DNA of 64,000 bases from DAOPYU01 sp942493245 (GTDB taxonomy: Bacteria; Sumerlaeota; Sumerlaeia; UBA8349), in assembly GCA_942493245.1 (NCBI GenBank), contig OW818685.1:2666001-2730000 (forward strand), written 5' to 3'. Below, in pieces: positions 33,108 through 41,935 of the stretch. A program made the translations under genes and the position numbers. The number at the start of each line of letters is the position of its first letter. Positions within the stretch are counted from its first letter, which is position 1. The notes below the pieces were generated by a model, which saw nothing but the letters and a program-made list of their open reading frames with translations, was not told where the DNA came from and searched no databases.

Positions 33108-35096
33108 TCATTGTCCCAGGTAACGCAGCAACACATCGCCCTTCGAGTCGGTTCCGCCGTCCGAGCGCACGCTGGCATGAAGCGTGTAGGTCGCACCGGC
33201 CTTCAGTTCCGGAATGCGGAGGTTATAGACGTTCTGATCGGTCTTTCCACCCGTGATCCCAAGGTGTTTGTCCTGCGCAACGGACTTGCCATCCTCCAGA
33301 ACCTCGGCCCACTCGATGTCCAGCCGGTGCGTCCCACCGGTGTACTGAAACTCGATCGCATACTTCCCCGGTTTCTTCACCAAGGGCGTCAGATCCCACT
33401 TCTTCATTGCGAACTTTTCCGTGGTCTCGCCCGACTGCCAATGCCCCACCGTTTCCGGCTCGGCATCAAGTTTCCGGTAGTTCACGTCCAGCAACGAGAG
33501 ACGCTCCAGATGCATTCTCAACCGTTTCAGGAAAGAGGCGTAATTCTTTTCTGCCGGGGCAGTCCACCCCACTTCAGACAAGGCCGTCACGCGCGGGAAC
33601 GCCATATACTCCAGGTGTTTCGGGTTCGGAATGTACTCCGCCCACAACTGGCCTTGTGTCCCCAGAATCCGTTTGGCTTCATCGGGGCTGAGGGAAGCGG
33701 GTACCGGCTCGAAATCGTACACCTTACGAAGCGGCAGAGCGCCGCCGATAGAGAGGGGCTCCGTCTTCGGGTCGCCCTGATAGAAATCAATATAGGTGTT
33801 CGACGTGGGCGCCATGACCACATCGTGGCCCGACTTGGCCGCCGTGATACCGCCGTCCATCCCGCGCCACGACATGACCGTCGCGTTCGGCGCGAGGCCG
33901 CCCTCAAGGATTTCGTCCCACCCGATCAGGCGACGGCCCTTCTCCGTCAGAAACTGGTCCATCCGCTTGATGAAATAGCTCTGCAACTCTTCCTCGTTCT
34001 TCAGCCCCAGTTCCTTGATCCGGGCCTGTGCCTTCGGACTGCTTTTCCACTGCGTCTTGGGCACTTCGTCCCCGCCCACGTGGATAAACTCGCTCGGGAA
34101 AATCGCCATCACCTCGGTCAACACATCCTGCATGAACAGGATCGTCGCCTCGTCGGCATTGTAAACATTCTCATTCACCCCCCAAGTCGTGTGAACTTCC
34201 AGACGCTTGTCGAGATTGCCCAGTTCGGGATAGGCGGCGATGGCGGCCTGCGCGTGACCGGGCATCTCGATCTCCGGCACCACGCGGATGTGATGCGCCT
34301 GCGCGTAGGCCACGATCTCGCGAAGATCGTTCTGCGTGTAGAACCCGCCGTGGCGTTTACCGTCGTATTCCTTCGACTTCGAAGCGTGCCCCACCACCGT
34401 TTCCTTGCGCCAGGCGCCGACTTCCGTCAGCTTCGGGTACTTCTCTATCTCGATGCGCCACCCCTGGTCGTCGGTCAGGTGCAGGTGCAGCGAGTTCATC
34501 TTGTGCAACGCCAACAGATCAATGAACTTCAAGATTTCTTCCTTGGGCTGGAAATGCCGGGCGACATCCAGCATCACCCCGCGCCAGACGAAACGCGGCG
34601 TGTCCTCCACCTCAACACACGGCGTCACCCATTTCGTCCCGTCCACTTTCGACTTGCTGAAAACGGCTGTAGGCAAAAGTTGCAGCAGCGTCTGAGTCCC
34701 ATAGAACAATCCCGCCGGTTTGAGGGCCGTGATCAGGACACCTTCGGGGGTGATGGTCAGACGATACCCCTCGTTCCCCAGACTCGCGAGACTCTCGTCC
34801 AGTTTCAGAACAATCGCTCCACACGAAACCGGTTTTGCCTCTGCAATCTTCAATTGGAACCCCGTCGCCGGAGCGAGACTCGCGGCCAGCGCATCGGCGG
34901 TGGGCCGCGCGGCCGCATCGGCCACAATCACCGTGTCGGCCAGCACTTCAAACTGCCCCGTCTGAACCGCCATTTTGGCCGGTTGCGGGATCACCGGCAG
35001 AACGGTCCCCTCCTGACAGAATCCCCCGGCGCTCAACGCCACACACGCGGCCACCCCGACGGCACACACCACTTTTTTCAGGAATCGTTGCATCAT
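33108..35096 (-). CDS. Secreted beta-N-acetylhexosaminidase, GH20
   Basis: 662-residue exported enzyme releasing beta-linked N-acetylglucosamine or N-acetylgalactosamine from chitin, glycans or glycoproteins. A signal peptide follows ATG 35096 (RFLKKVVCAVGVAACVALSAGG), which has AGGAG seven bases upstream. Residues about 35-165 form the GH20b alpha/beta domain (VIPQPAKM). The TIM barrel begins with RFVWRGVMLDVARHF; LHLHLTDDQGWRIEI, VVPEIEMPGHAQAA and the catalytic pair Asp343-Glu344 in HVGGDEVPKTQW follow, with LIGWDEILEGG and TQGQLWAEYI closing the active site. A C-terminal beta-sandwich module (about 540-662) is probably an accessory carbohydrate-binding domain. Confidence 0.95.
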   Translation of the reverse strand: MMQRFLKKVVCAVGVAACVALSAGGFCQEGTVLPVIPQPAKMAVQTGQFEVLADTVIVADAAARPTADALAASLAPATGFQLKIAEAKPVSCGAIVLKLDESLASLGNEGYRLTITPEGVLITALKPAGLFYGTQTLLQLLPTAVFSKSKVDGTKWVTPCVEVEDTPRFVWRGVMLDVARHFQPKEEILKFIDLLALHKMNSLHLHLTDDQGWRIEIEKYPKLTEVGAWRKETVVGHASKSKEYDGKRHGGFYTQNDLREIVAYAQAHHIRVVPEIEMPGHAQAAIAAYPELGNLDKRLEVHTTWGVNENVYNADEATILFMQDVLTEVMAIFPSEFIHVGGDEVPKTQWKSSPKAQARIKELGLKNEEELQSYFIKRMDQFLTEKGRRLIGWDEILEGGLAPNATVMSWRGMDGGITAAKSGHDVVMAPTSNTYIDFYQGDPKTEPLSIGGALPLRKVYDFEPVPASLSPDEAKRILGTQGQLWAEYIPNPKHLEYMAFPRVTALSEVGWTAPAEKNYASFLKRLRMHLERLSLLDVNYRKLDAEPETVGHWQSGETTEKFAMKKWDLTPLVKKPGKYAIEFQYTGGTHRLDIEWAEVLEDGKSVAQDKHLGITGGKTDQNVYNLRIPELKAGATYTLHASVRSDGGTDSKGDVLLRYLGQ

Positions 35097-35389
35097 GGTC
35101 TTTCTCCTCCGCATCCCTTCAAAATGAGTCAAGCGCTCAAAATCGTTCACGCCTTTCAGAGGCACCAACCGGTCATGCAGGATTCCCCCACGCAATCCCG
35201 GACAGGAAAACTTCCGAAACGTCTAAAACCGCTCACTTAATCTCACAACGGAAATTTCTTTTCCAGAAAAAACGCGCATTTCATATACTTTTTTCGATCA
35301 CAAAAACAAGAAGCCCAGATACCAAGGCAAAATCCCGTACTTGCTCTTCTTTAGTTCCTCATACGGTCTTCGTGTATCTCGTAGTCCCC

Positions 35390-36574
35390 TCACCCTCGAA
35401 TCAGCGAATGCGCGAAAGTCGGCTTTGCTGCGGCGTACTGGAGAATGTCGGCCAGCGCCGGGTGGTACCAGAACGCCTGACCGAAAGCCGGGTGGAGCAC
35501 ATAGTGGCTCTCGACACACGCCAGCGCGCGCCCCGGGTCCGTCTGGCCCGACAAACGCAGCGCTGCGGCATACCACTGAATCAATCCGTAAACCAGCGCC
35601 AGGTGCCCATACCCCGCGAAGACGTCGGTGTGGACCACCAGATCCTTGCGAAACAGCGCGTGGCGAAAGTACCGACGCAACAGGCGGCTCGTGTCCGGAT
35701 CGCTCAGTTCATCCGGGCGTGGCTGGAATTTCGAGTAGGGAATCGCCCCGTCGAGCGGGGGGAAACGCAACGTGCCGAGCCGCGCCCAGTGGCGCAGATT
35801 CGCGAGACCCACCCGCGCCATGGCGGTCAGGCGCCAGAGATCCGGCTTGAGCGCCTGGCGGAACGAGATGAACGTGCCCAGCACCATCCGCTTGGTGGCC
35901 GGGTTCGCAGCCGGACGCTCCGCGATCCGGAAACAACGGTCAAACCCCTCAGCCGACACCTGCTCGATGTACCGCTCGATCACCTGCCGTGCCTTGGGCT
36001 GCGGCGTTCCCGCCTCATCCGTCCCCACGGCGGCGGCCTTCACCCGAAAGACCGTCAGCATCTGCCGCAACATCCCCAGCCACACATGCCCGGCGATCAG
36101 GCACGTCTCCAGATCCCAGTCCTCGCAGGCGAGAATCCGATCCAGAACCGACTCGATCCGCCGATACAGATCCCACTCGATCTCGGTTTGGTCGTCGAAC
36201 CGCACGGGCGAGGCGATCTCGGAAACCCCGGAAACCCGGTCCGAGGGTCCCGCACCCAGACGCGACTCCAGAAGCGCCCGGCAGCCCTCCACCGGCGCGC
36301 CGGTCTGTTCCCGGACCAAACGGCAGGCAAAAGAAAGCCCTGCATACACCCCCGAAGGCGTCCGCCGCAGGAGGAACGGGGTGGGAGTCCCATCCGACGC
36401 ACCGATGCAGGAAGGACACACAACTCCATCAAAACACGAACACTCCCGGGAACACGGAACGCCACACGTGACGTCTCCCGGCAGAAACAAGGCACTCTCG
36501 AAAGTTGTTTCCCGTTCCACGATTGGCATCTCTTCCCCACTTTCAGCACCCACGGAACCAATAACTGAAGTCAC
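35390..36574 (-). CDS. Uncharacterised protein with N-terminal cysteine cluster
   Basis: 394 residues with no family I can name. Near residues 33-60 it has a dense cysteine cluster, CGVPCSRECSCFDG then CPSC, which could bind zinc or an Fe-S cluster. A later segment LSFACRLVREQTGAPVEGC has two more cysteines. The remaining 270 residues are helical with YIEQVSAEGFDRCFRIAERP and a conserved-looking C-terminus FWYHPALADILQYAAAKP. The layout faintly resembles FliB/YkgJ-type cysteine-cluster proteins, but that is a guess. The start shown is a GTG with no clear RBS; ATG 36529 (preceded by GGGGAAG) is an equally good start and would remove 15 residues. It follows the inverted repeat 36602-36684. Confidence 0.6.
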   Translation of the reverse strand: MTSVIGSVGAESGEEMPIVERETTFESALFLPGDVTCGVPCSRECSCFDGVVCPSCIGASDGTPTPFLLRRTPSGVYAGLSFACRLVREQTGAPVEGCRALLESRLGAGPSDRVSGVSEIASPVRFDDQTEIEWDLYRRIESVLDRILACEDWDLETCLIAGHVWLGMLRQMLTVFRVKAAAVGTDEAGTPQPKARQVIERYIEQVSAEGFDRCFRIAERPAANPATKRMVLGTFISFRQALKPDLWRLTAMARVGLANLRHWARLGTLRFPPLDGAIPYSKFQPRPDELSDPDTSRLLRRYFRHALFRKDLVVHTDVFAGYGHLALVYGLIQWYAAALRLSGQTDPGRALACVESHYVLHPAFGQAFWYHPALADILQYAAAKPTFAHSLIRG

Positions 36575-36601
36575 CTACAATACGACAAAGAGCCACTTTC
36601 T

Positions 36602-36684
36602 GTAACCACAGATAAACACAGATGGACACAGATAAACGGAAAATGAGGCGGTATCTGTGTTCATCCGTGTTTATCTGTGGTTAC
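36602..36684. repeat. Long inverted repeat (CACAGATAAACACAGAT type)
   Basis: The left arm begins GTAACCACAGATAAACACAG and the right arm, read in reverse complement, begins identically; about 30 of 33 arm positions pair around a loop containing ACGGAAAATGAGGCGG. It abuts the stop codon of the zinc-ribbon gene and marks the left border of the AT-rich island. Confidence 0.8.
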
Positions 36685-36686
36685 AT

Positions 36687-36950
36687 TTAGAACACCCTAT
36701 TCGGGTCCGGATGATCTCCTGCGAGACGGTACCTTGTCCTGCAGGCCTGACAATTTGTAACGAAAGAACCGGTTTCTATCTCTAAGACCGCCCCGCATTC
36801 CGGACACACCACCCAGCCATCCAAGGGTTCCAGAACAATCGCTCCTTCAGAAAAACACTCTTCCCGAGGAAACGTATCATCCTCCCGGCGAACCTGTTCG
36901 ATCACCTCGTTCGCGGCAGACGAAAGGTCCTCAAGAGAATCGCAGACCAA
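36687..36950 (-). CDS. Small zinc-ribbon protein
   Basis: 87 residues. The C-terminal half has two knuckles, VVCPECGAVLEIE and TNCQACRTRYRL, typical of a four-cysteine zinc ribbon; the N-terminal half is acidic and helical. The only available start is TTG 36950 inside the 3' end of the GT51 gene (49-bp overlap), with no evident ribosome-binding site, so translation may depend on coupling. It is the last gene of the AT-rich cluster. Its function is unknown, and it could be the remnant of a longer protein. Confidence 0.45.
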   Translation of the reverse strand: MVCDSLEDLSSAANEVIEQVRREDDTFPREECFSEGAIVLEPLDGWVVCPECGAVLEIETGSFVTNCQACRTRYRLAGDHPDPNRVF

Positions 36951-37648
36951 ATTGGGGGAACCCCGATAAAAGACATTTCCATAGGATCTGAGTTGGGAAT
37001 GGAGACCTTCACACAGGAGGGGAAAGCCTTATTGTATTGATTCGCAATATACCTGACACGTCGTTCGAATTTTACAGACCATTTTATACTCGGTTTTCTC
37101 GGCTCAGGATACTTCAATCGAGATATTATGCCTAAAGCATCAATCATATTTGATCGAGACAAATCAAAGCCACAATAGTGTGTCAAGGCAGATAATCCGA
37201 CTCGACCATAGCCATAATATGCCACAGACAAATAGGCTCCTGCAATTTTGTGTTTATCTCTGCGACGGGAAACCGCAATTGCCAGCATCTGTTCTCGTAA
37301 TTTCCGTGTAAATGATCGCTCATATCGACCTGAAACCACACGAACAAACTGCTGTTCAATTGTACTCGCCCCTTGGATCTCTCTAAATAAAATCCATTTG
37401 TACAGAGCCCTAATCATAGCAACAGGATCAACGCCATAATGCATGGAACTACGTCGATCTTCAGCGGCAATAAGTACGTTAATGAAACTCTGCGGTACAA
37501 GATTTGCAGTTGAATCAACCACTTTGATGCATTTTCCTATATGAAGTCGCATGTTCCAAAGATCAAAGAACTCAGAAACCCTCGACAACATCAGGAATGG
37601 CAAGGAAAGAATTATTGTGATATTCCTTGAAAAGAATCCCGTTGCCAT
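36902..37648 (-). CDS. Stand-alone GT51 peptidoglycan glycosyltransferase-like protein
   Basis: 248 residues; a hydrophobic N-terminal anchor (FSRNITIILSLPFLML) then a GT51 fold without a transpeptidase domain, as in monofunctional MtgA. Both catalytic glutamates are kept: Glu63 in AAEDRRSSMHYGVD and Glu119 in RKLRE. GASTIEQQFVR corresponds to the GxSTITQQ motif. The fourth motif KxxIxxxYxN reads KHKIAGAYLS, so Asn is Ser here. The ATG 37648 has AAGGGGAAG upstream and overlaps the upstream gene by 37 bp. Base composition is clearly AT-richer than the flanks. It could polymerise lipid II, but its place beside unknown genes rather than cell-wall genes suggests a special role. Confidence 0.8.
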   Translation of the reverse strand: MATGFFSRNITIILSLPFLMLSRVSEFFDLWNMRLHIGKCIKVVDSTANLVPQSFINVLIAAEDRRSSMHYGVDPVAMIRALYKWILFREIQGASTIEQQFVRVVSGRYERSFTRKLREQMLAIAVSRRRDKHKIAGAYLSVAYYGYGRVGLSALTHYCGFDLSRSNMIDALGIISRLKYPEPRKPSIKWSVKFERRVRYIANQYNKAFPSCVKVSIPNSDPMEMSFIGVPPIWSAILLRTFRLPRTR

Positions 37649-38127
37649 ATTGTCTTCCCCTTTTGTGTAGCAGCCGTTGAAGTGAACATTCCGCTCATTT
37701 TCTTCCTCGATAGAATACGAACATCATATGAGTTAGTAAATTCACGAGCCCCATTCTCAACCACATGAAGAAAGAGACGATCTTTTCCAAAAAATACTCT
37801 TTTATAATTTCCTTCTACAGTTCCACGAGTACGAGATTTTCCACTAAATGATCCTTTTTTCTCAATAGAGATCTCATGTGTTTTTTCGGTGGTACCACGA
37901 ACCACATATCCTTCAATCCAAAGAACAGCCGTGTAATACAGGAGCATCCCCTTATTGGGATTATATGTAGTTTCTTCAGTTTCAGTCATGAAATGCCAGG
38001 TACCTTCTATATTTTTTGTGCGAAACAAATTCCTATTTAATATGTATAGAAAAAAAACAATCAAAAAACCACCTATTATTTCGCCAAGAGCATTAGCACT
38101 TACGTTAGAAATAAACTCAGAAAGCAT
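37612..38127 (-). CDS. Uncharacterised single-helix membrane protein with beta-rich domain
   Basis: 171 residues. One transmembrane helix near residues 14-34 (IIGGFLIVFFLYILN) is followed by a beta-rich soluble domain that opens IEGTWHFMTETEETTYN and alternates short polar and aromatic strands (AVLWIEGYVVRG, SRTRGTVEGNYKRVFFG, RLFLHVVENG). The shape recalls small beta-barrel effector or sensor proteins such as the transmembrane beta-barrel proteins of anti-phage islands, but I cannot assign a family. A strong AAGGAGGAG lies 8 nt before ATG 38127. It is the first gene of the AT-rich three-gene cluster and overlaps the GT51 gene, so the two are probably made together. Confidence 0.72.
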   Translation of the reverse strand: MLSEFISNVSANALGEIIGGFLIVFFLYILNRNLFRTKNIEGTWHFMTETEETTYNPNKGMLLYYTAVLWIEGYVVRGTTEKTHEISIEKKGSFSGKSRTRGTVEGNYKRVFFGKDRLFLHVVENGAREFTNSYDVRILSRKKMSGMFTSTAATQKGKTIWQRDSFQGISQ

Positions 38128-38251
38128 CAGTTTCTCCTCCTTGGGGTATTCTCTATTTCCAGGATCGTCTTGTCTATACAATTCAAGATGCAATTGCTCT
38201 CAAATACCCCCAGAACGAACTACAGGAAAAACAGGCTTCCGAACATTTTTG

Positions 38252-38297
38252 CGGAAAATCAAACACCGGCCTTAAGAAACCTTCCCGAGGCCGGTGC
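38252..38297 (-). terminator. Rho-independent terminator downstream of the TPR protein gene
   Basis: On the minus strand CACCGGCCT (38296-38288) pairs with AGGCCGGTG (38272-38264), followed by TTTGATTTTC. It lies about 35 bp after the stop of the gene at 38330-40120 and just before the AT-rich island. Confidence 0.8.
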
Positions 38298-38329
38298 TGA
38301 CAGTCATCATGTCCCCATCAATCGAAGGC

Positions 38330-40120
38330 TTACTGTCCCTTTCCATCAGCCCCTTGCTGTTGCTTCAACTTCAGTTGGGCGTCCTGGACCCACGTCGCCA
38401 TTTCCGGGTCGTCCTTGCTCGTATTCAGGAAAACCTGGAACGCCTCGGAGGCTTTCTTCGGGTCCAGATAGGTCAGGGCGACCGCTTTGTTGTAGAGGGC
38501 GAAGCCATTCTTCGGTTGCTTTTTCAACAGCACGTCGAGCACGTCAATGGCCTTCTGATGCTGCCCCAGCTCGGCGTACGCCGCAGCGGTGAAAAGCAGC
38601 ACATTGGTGTCGTTGCTCAGCACAGCCACCCGCTTGCCCAGTTCCGCCGCTTCGGCGTGCTTGCCGGACTGGTAGAGCCGCTGCAAGAGTTCCCCCTCAA
38701 ATTCCTCGTTACCCGGGTCCAGGCGCACCGCTTCCTGGACAGCCGCCAACCCCTCCGGCGAATCCTTGGGCGTTGCGATCGCCTTTTCGAACGCTTCCCG
38801 GGCCTGCTTCTTGGGATCGGCAGGCGCCGGCGTGGGTGTCTTGGCGGCAACCGGCGCGGGCGTCGGAGTCGCGGCTGGGGCCGGAGTCGGAGTCGGTTTG
38901 GGAGACACCGCCTCGAGGGCCGGGGTCGGCTGCGGCGTGGGATAGGGGAATACGCCTTCCGGCTGCGCCGCATCGCCCGCTCCCGGCGCCTCGGCAACCG
39001 GCGTTACCACCGGATCCGGCACAGGCTCGGGTTTGGGGGTCGGTTTGGGCGTGGGCTTGGCTTTGACCACCACCCGCTTCTGTTCTTTTGTGGGCTTTTT
39101 CCCCTCGCCACTGCGCGCAGCCGAGGAAGAGGAGGCCTTCTTCGAGCCACCCGTTTCCGGCTTGAAAGAGGAAACTTTCAGCGACTCGGACCCACTGGGC
39201 GCCGGATTCACCAGCACCGCCGCGGGCACCGACGCGATCAACTTCTGCACCAGGTCGCGAATCGGATTCAGCAGCGCCTCGGGAGTCGGCACCGCCTCGC
39301 TCGCCAGACTGCTCACCACCCGGTCCTGCGACGCGTTGTAGAGCTGCAATTCGACGACAAACACCCCTTCGATCTTGTTGAGATTGCCGATGATCAGATA
39401 ATCCACATCGAGAGCCGTCGCCACCTGTCTGGGCGGCGGAGGCAACTTATACGGATCGGTCGCCGTCAACCCCCGCTCGGCCAGAATACGCTGGCAGTAG
39501 GCGCGATTCTTCAACTGCGAACCGCGGACCCGCTGCGCGGCGTTCCAGACCACCTGGCTCAGACTGTCCGCCGTGGTCGGCTCCACCGCGCGGGTGTGTT
39601 CGAGATCGAGCGCCGCCAGAGTCGGCGCGCGGCTCACGGTCGCCTGAGCACGCTCGGAGGAACCTTTCCGCGCCTCGGACGGCGCGATGCGTTCAACTTC
39701 GTGCCGGGCCAGCCACGGCATGGCAGCGGGGATGTCCTTGCGCTTTCCCGAAGGCACATACAGCAGACTGGGGCCTTCACTGGCGGGCGCGTCGGACGCC
39801 TTCTCTGTCCCCGTCTCGCCCTCAATCGGATTGAGGGGAGGCATCGCAGCGGACTTGTCCGCCTGGGAAGAAGCGGCCAGAGGCGGGGACATCGGAACCG
39901 GTTGGACCGGTTGAAACTCCGGCTGCGCAACCGATTCGGCGCCCGGGGTTTTCCCCCCCGTTTTGGCACGCTCCGGGGCCTGATAATCGCGGAACCGGGG
40001 ATCGTTTCGGAGGGAGGATTGGGCCGTCACCGGGGAGTTCGACAACAACACCCCCACTGCGGCGAATAAAAGAAACAAACTCTTTCCTGGGCAAAACCGG
40101 AAATGAATGGACGGGAACAT
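38330..40120 (-). CDS. Exported proline-rich protein with C-terminal TPR repeats
   Basis: 596 residues. A signal peptide (SLFLLFAAVGVLLSNSPVTAQ) follows ATG 40120. Residues about 180-320 look like a small folded domain (LDVDYLIIGNLNKIEGVFVVELQLYN cut across strands), reminiscent of outer-membrane lipoproteins that compute summed activities such as penicillin-binding-protein activator or CsgG-like folds; this is only an impression. Then comes a long Pro/Thr/Ala/Lys linker with KPTPKPTPKPEPVPDP, followed by TPR-like helices from about 470 to the end (EEFEGELLQRLYQSGKHAEA, AAYAELGQHQKAIDVLDVLL, ALYNKAVALTYLDPKKASEA). Probably periplasmic with a spacer that spans the cell wall. Single gene with its own terminator. 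Confidence 0.8.
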   Translation of the reverse strand: MFPSIHFRFCPGKSLFLLFAAVGVLLSNSPVTAQSSLRNDPRFRDYQAPERAKTGGKTPGAESVAQPEFQPVQPVPMSPPLAASSQADKSAAMPPLNPIEGETGTEKASDAPASEGPSLLYVPSGKRKDIPAAMPWLARHEVERIAPSEARKGSSERAQATVSRAPTLAALDLEHTRAVEPTTADSLSQVVWNAAQRVRGSQLKNRAYCQRILAERGLTATDPYKLPPPPRQVATALDVDYLIIGNLNKIEGVFVVELQLYNASQDRVVSSLASEAVPTPEALLNPIRDLVQKLIASVPAAVLVNPAPSGSESLKVSSFKPETGGSKKASSSSAARSGEGKKPTKEQKRVVVKAKPTPKPTPKPEPVPDPVVTPVAEAPGAGDAAQPEGVFPYPTPQPTPALEAVSPKPTPTPAPAATPTPAPVAAKTPTPAPADPKKQAREAFEKAIATPKDSPEGLAAVQEAVRLDPGNEEFEGELLQRLYQSGKHAEAAELGKRVAVLSNDTNVLLFTAAAYAELGQHQKAIDVLDVLLKKQPKNGFALYNKAVALTYLDPKKASEAFQVFLNTSKDDPEMATWVQDAQLKLKQQQGADGKGQ

Positions 40121-40601
40121 AATCGGCGTGTCGCCTCCCGGAGTGGGATGGTAGATCAGCAAGCGCTGGAGGCTCAACATCAAACAGGCATAATAATGTC
40201 AAGACACGGAAACATGCGGCTCCACAGCCAGTTTCCGATACACCAGGTTAACTCTAGTCCCTTCCGGCACTCACGTCAAGTAAAAGAAGCGAAAAAATCC
40301 TTGACGAGCGGATTTCACCCTGTTTCCGCCTCAAGAAAACCCCCGAAGACCGTTCCCGGCCCAATTGGGGCAGCCCACCACCCCATTTTCTCTTCGGGGA
40401 CAGGGGGTCCAACGGCTCTCGATAATTTCCACTCGCAACGGTTCATTCTCCGGCACAATAATGTTTACGAACGTCCTGCAACGTGGTATGACAGAACTCG
40501 CGTTGCAGATAGCGGACCGGTTGGACCGCCTATTTTTCATGCGCATGACAAAGGTCTTTCAAAGCCTCTATCTTTATTATTTTCAAGTTGCCGGAGATTC
40601 T
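40121..40601. other. Intergenic region between divergent TPR and pyrH genes
   Basis: 480 bp holding the 5' regions of two divergent genes. A frame continuous with pyrH extends upstream to about 40365, but similarity to UMP kinases begins only at the ATG at 40602. No convincing promoter, hairpin or small gene was identified. Confidence 0.45.
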
Positions 40602-41318
40602 ATGAGTCCCACGCCCCGATACAAACGAATTTTGCTCAAACTCAGCGGAGAAGCCCTCAAAGGGAAACGCGAGTACGGGATTGATCCCGATTTTATTGTC
40701 GAACTGGCCCGGGAAGTCCATGAAGTCCATCAGATGGGCGTTCAGATCGGCATGGTGATCGGAGGCGGGAACATCTTCCGCGGCGCCAGCGAAGCCGCCG
40801 CCCACATGAACCGTTCCGTGGCCGACTCCATCGGGATGATCGCCACCGTGATCAACTCGCTCATGATGCAGGATGCGCTCGAAAACGCCGGCTCGCACGC
40901 CCGCGTGCTCTCCGCCATCACCATGAATCAGGTCTGCGAGCCCTACATCCGCCGACGCGCCATCCACCACATGGAAAAGGGGCGTATCATCATCCTGGCA
41001 GGCGGAACGGGCAACCCGTACTTTTCCACCGATTCGGCAGCCGCTCTGCGCGCCAGCGAACTCGACACCGAAGTGTTACTCAAGGCCACCAAGGTGGACG
41101 GGGTGTACACGGCCGATCCGGAAAAAGACCCGACAGCCGAATGGCTCTCGGACATCTGTTACCAGGATGCCATCGCCCGCAACCTGCGCGTGATGGACAC
41201 GAGCGCCCTGTCGCTGTGCCGGGACAAAAAAGTCCCGATCGTCGTCTTCAGCCTCTTCAAAAAGGGCAACCTCATGCGCGTCGTGTGTGGCGAAAAGATC
41301 GGAACCCTGGTTCAATGA
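40602..41318 (+). CDS. pyrH: UMP kinase
   Basis: Phosphorylates UMP to UDP for RNA and nucleotide-sugar synthesis; hexameric cytoplasmic enzyme of the amino-acid-kinase fold. 238 residues, the standard bacterial length. Visible: RILLKLSGEALKG, GMVIGGGNIFRG, SADS-type loop VADSIGMIATVINSLMMQDAL, IILAGGTGNPYFSTDSAAAL, ATKVDGVYTADPEKDP, and the closing GEKIGTLV. The start ATG 40602 has GGAG six bases upstream. It heads the classic order pyrH-frr-uppS-cdsA. Confidence 0.97.
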   Translation: MSPTPRYKRILLKLSGEALKGKREYGIDPDFIVELAREVHEVHQMGVQIGMVIGGGNIFRGASEAAAHMNRSVADSIGMIATVINSLMMQDALENAGSHARVLSAITMNQVCEPYIRRRAIHHMEKGRIIILAGGTGNPYFSTDSAAALRASELDTEVLLKATKVDGVYTADPEKDPTAEWLSDICYQDAIARNLRVMDTSALSLCRDKKVPIVVFSLFKKGNLMRVVCGEKIGTLVQ

Positions 41319-41377
41319 GCACGTGCGGAAAAAAAGTTCAACTTACCTGAAACCTAATAGATGAAGGAGGGAATCCC

Positions 41378-41935
41378 ATGCAGGACGCATTGAAAAAAGA
41401 CAGCCACGCCAAAATGGAGCAAGTTCTCCGCGACCTGGCCACCGCCTACGGACACATTCGCACGGGCCGCGCCTCGACCACGCTGGTGGATCGCCTGACC
41501 ATTGTCGCCTACGGCGCGCCAATGCCGCTGGTACAACTGGCCTCGGTCAACACCCCGGACGCCCGCACCATTGCCATCCAGCCTTTCGATCCGAGCCAGA
41601 TCGGCGCCATCGAAAAGGCCATCCTGGCCTCCGACATTGGCATCACCCCCAACAACGATGGACGCGTCATCCGCCTTTGTGTCCCCACACTGACCGAAGA
41701 GCGCCGCAAGGAAATGGTCAAGCTCGTCCACAAATACGCCGAAGACCACCGCGTCACGGTCCGCAAAGTCCGCCACCAGGCCAACGACGCCATCAAGAAA
41801 CTCGAGAAAGACCACGCCATCTCCGAGGACGATTCGCGCCGCCTCACCGCCGAAATCCAGAAAGAACACGACGACTTCATCAAGAAGATCGACGAGGAGA
41901 TGAAGCATAAAGAAGCGGAAGTCATGGAAGTGTGA
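41378..41935 (+). CDS. frr: Ribosome recycling factor
   Basis: Splits post-termination ribosomes together with EF-G. 185 residues, the standard length. Visible: LRTG-type motif YGHIRTGRASTTLVD, NTPDARTIAIQPFD, IGITPNNDGRVIRLCVPTLTEERRKEMVKLV, and a C-terminal helix ending HKEAEVMEV. Strong AAGGAGG precedes ATG 41378. It lies 59 bp after pyrH and overlaps uppS by one base. Confidence 0.98.
   Translation: MQDALKKDSHAKMEQVLRDLATAYGHIRTGRASTTLVDRLTIVAYGAPMPLVQLASVNTPDARTIAIQPFDPSQIGAIEKAILASDIGITPNNDGRVIRLCVPTLTEERRKEMVKLVHKYAEDHRVTVRKVRHQANDAIKKLEKDHAISEDDSRRLTAEIQKEHDDFIKKIDEEMKHKEAEVMEV

Noticed and set aside
33111..35240. A 709-codon plus-strand open frame opposite the GH20 gene
   Set aside because: Its translation is rich in Arg, His, Gln and Leu without family motifs, as expected from antisense of a GC-rich gene, while the minus strand encodes a complete GH20 enzyme.
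38294..40069. A 591-codon plus-strand frame with Arg/Gly-rich repeats
   Set aside because: It mirrors the proline/threonine-rich linker of the minus-strand TPR protein; the repeats are a by-product of that linker.
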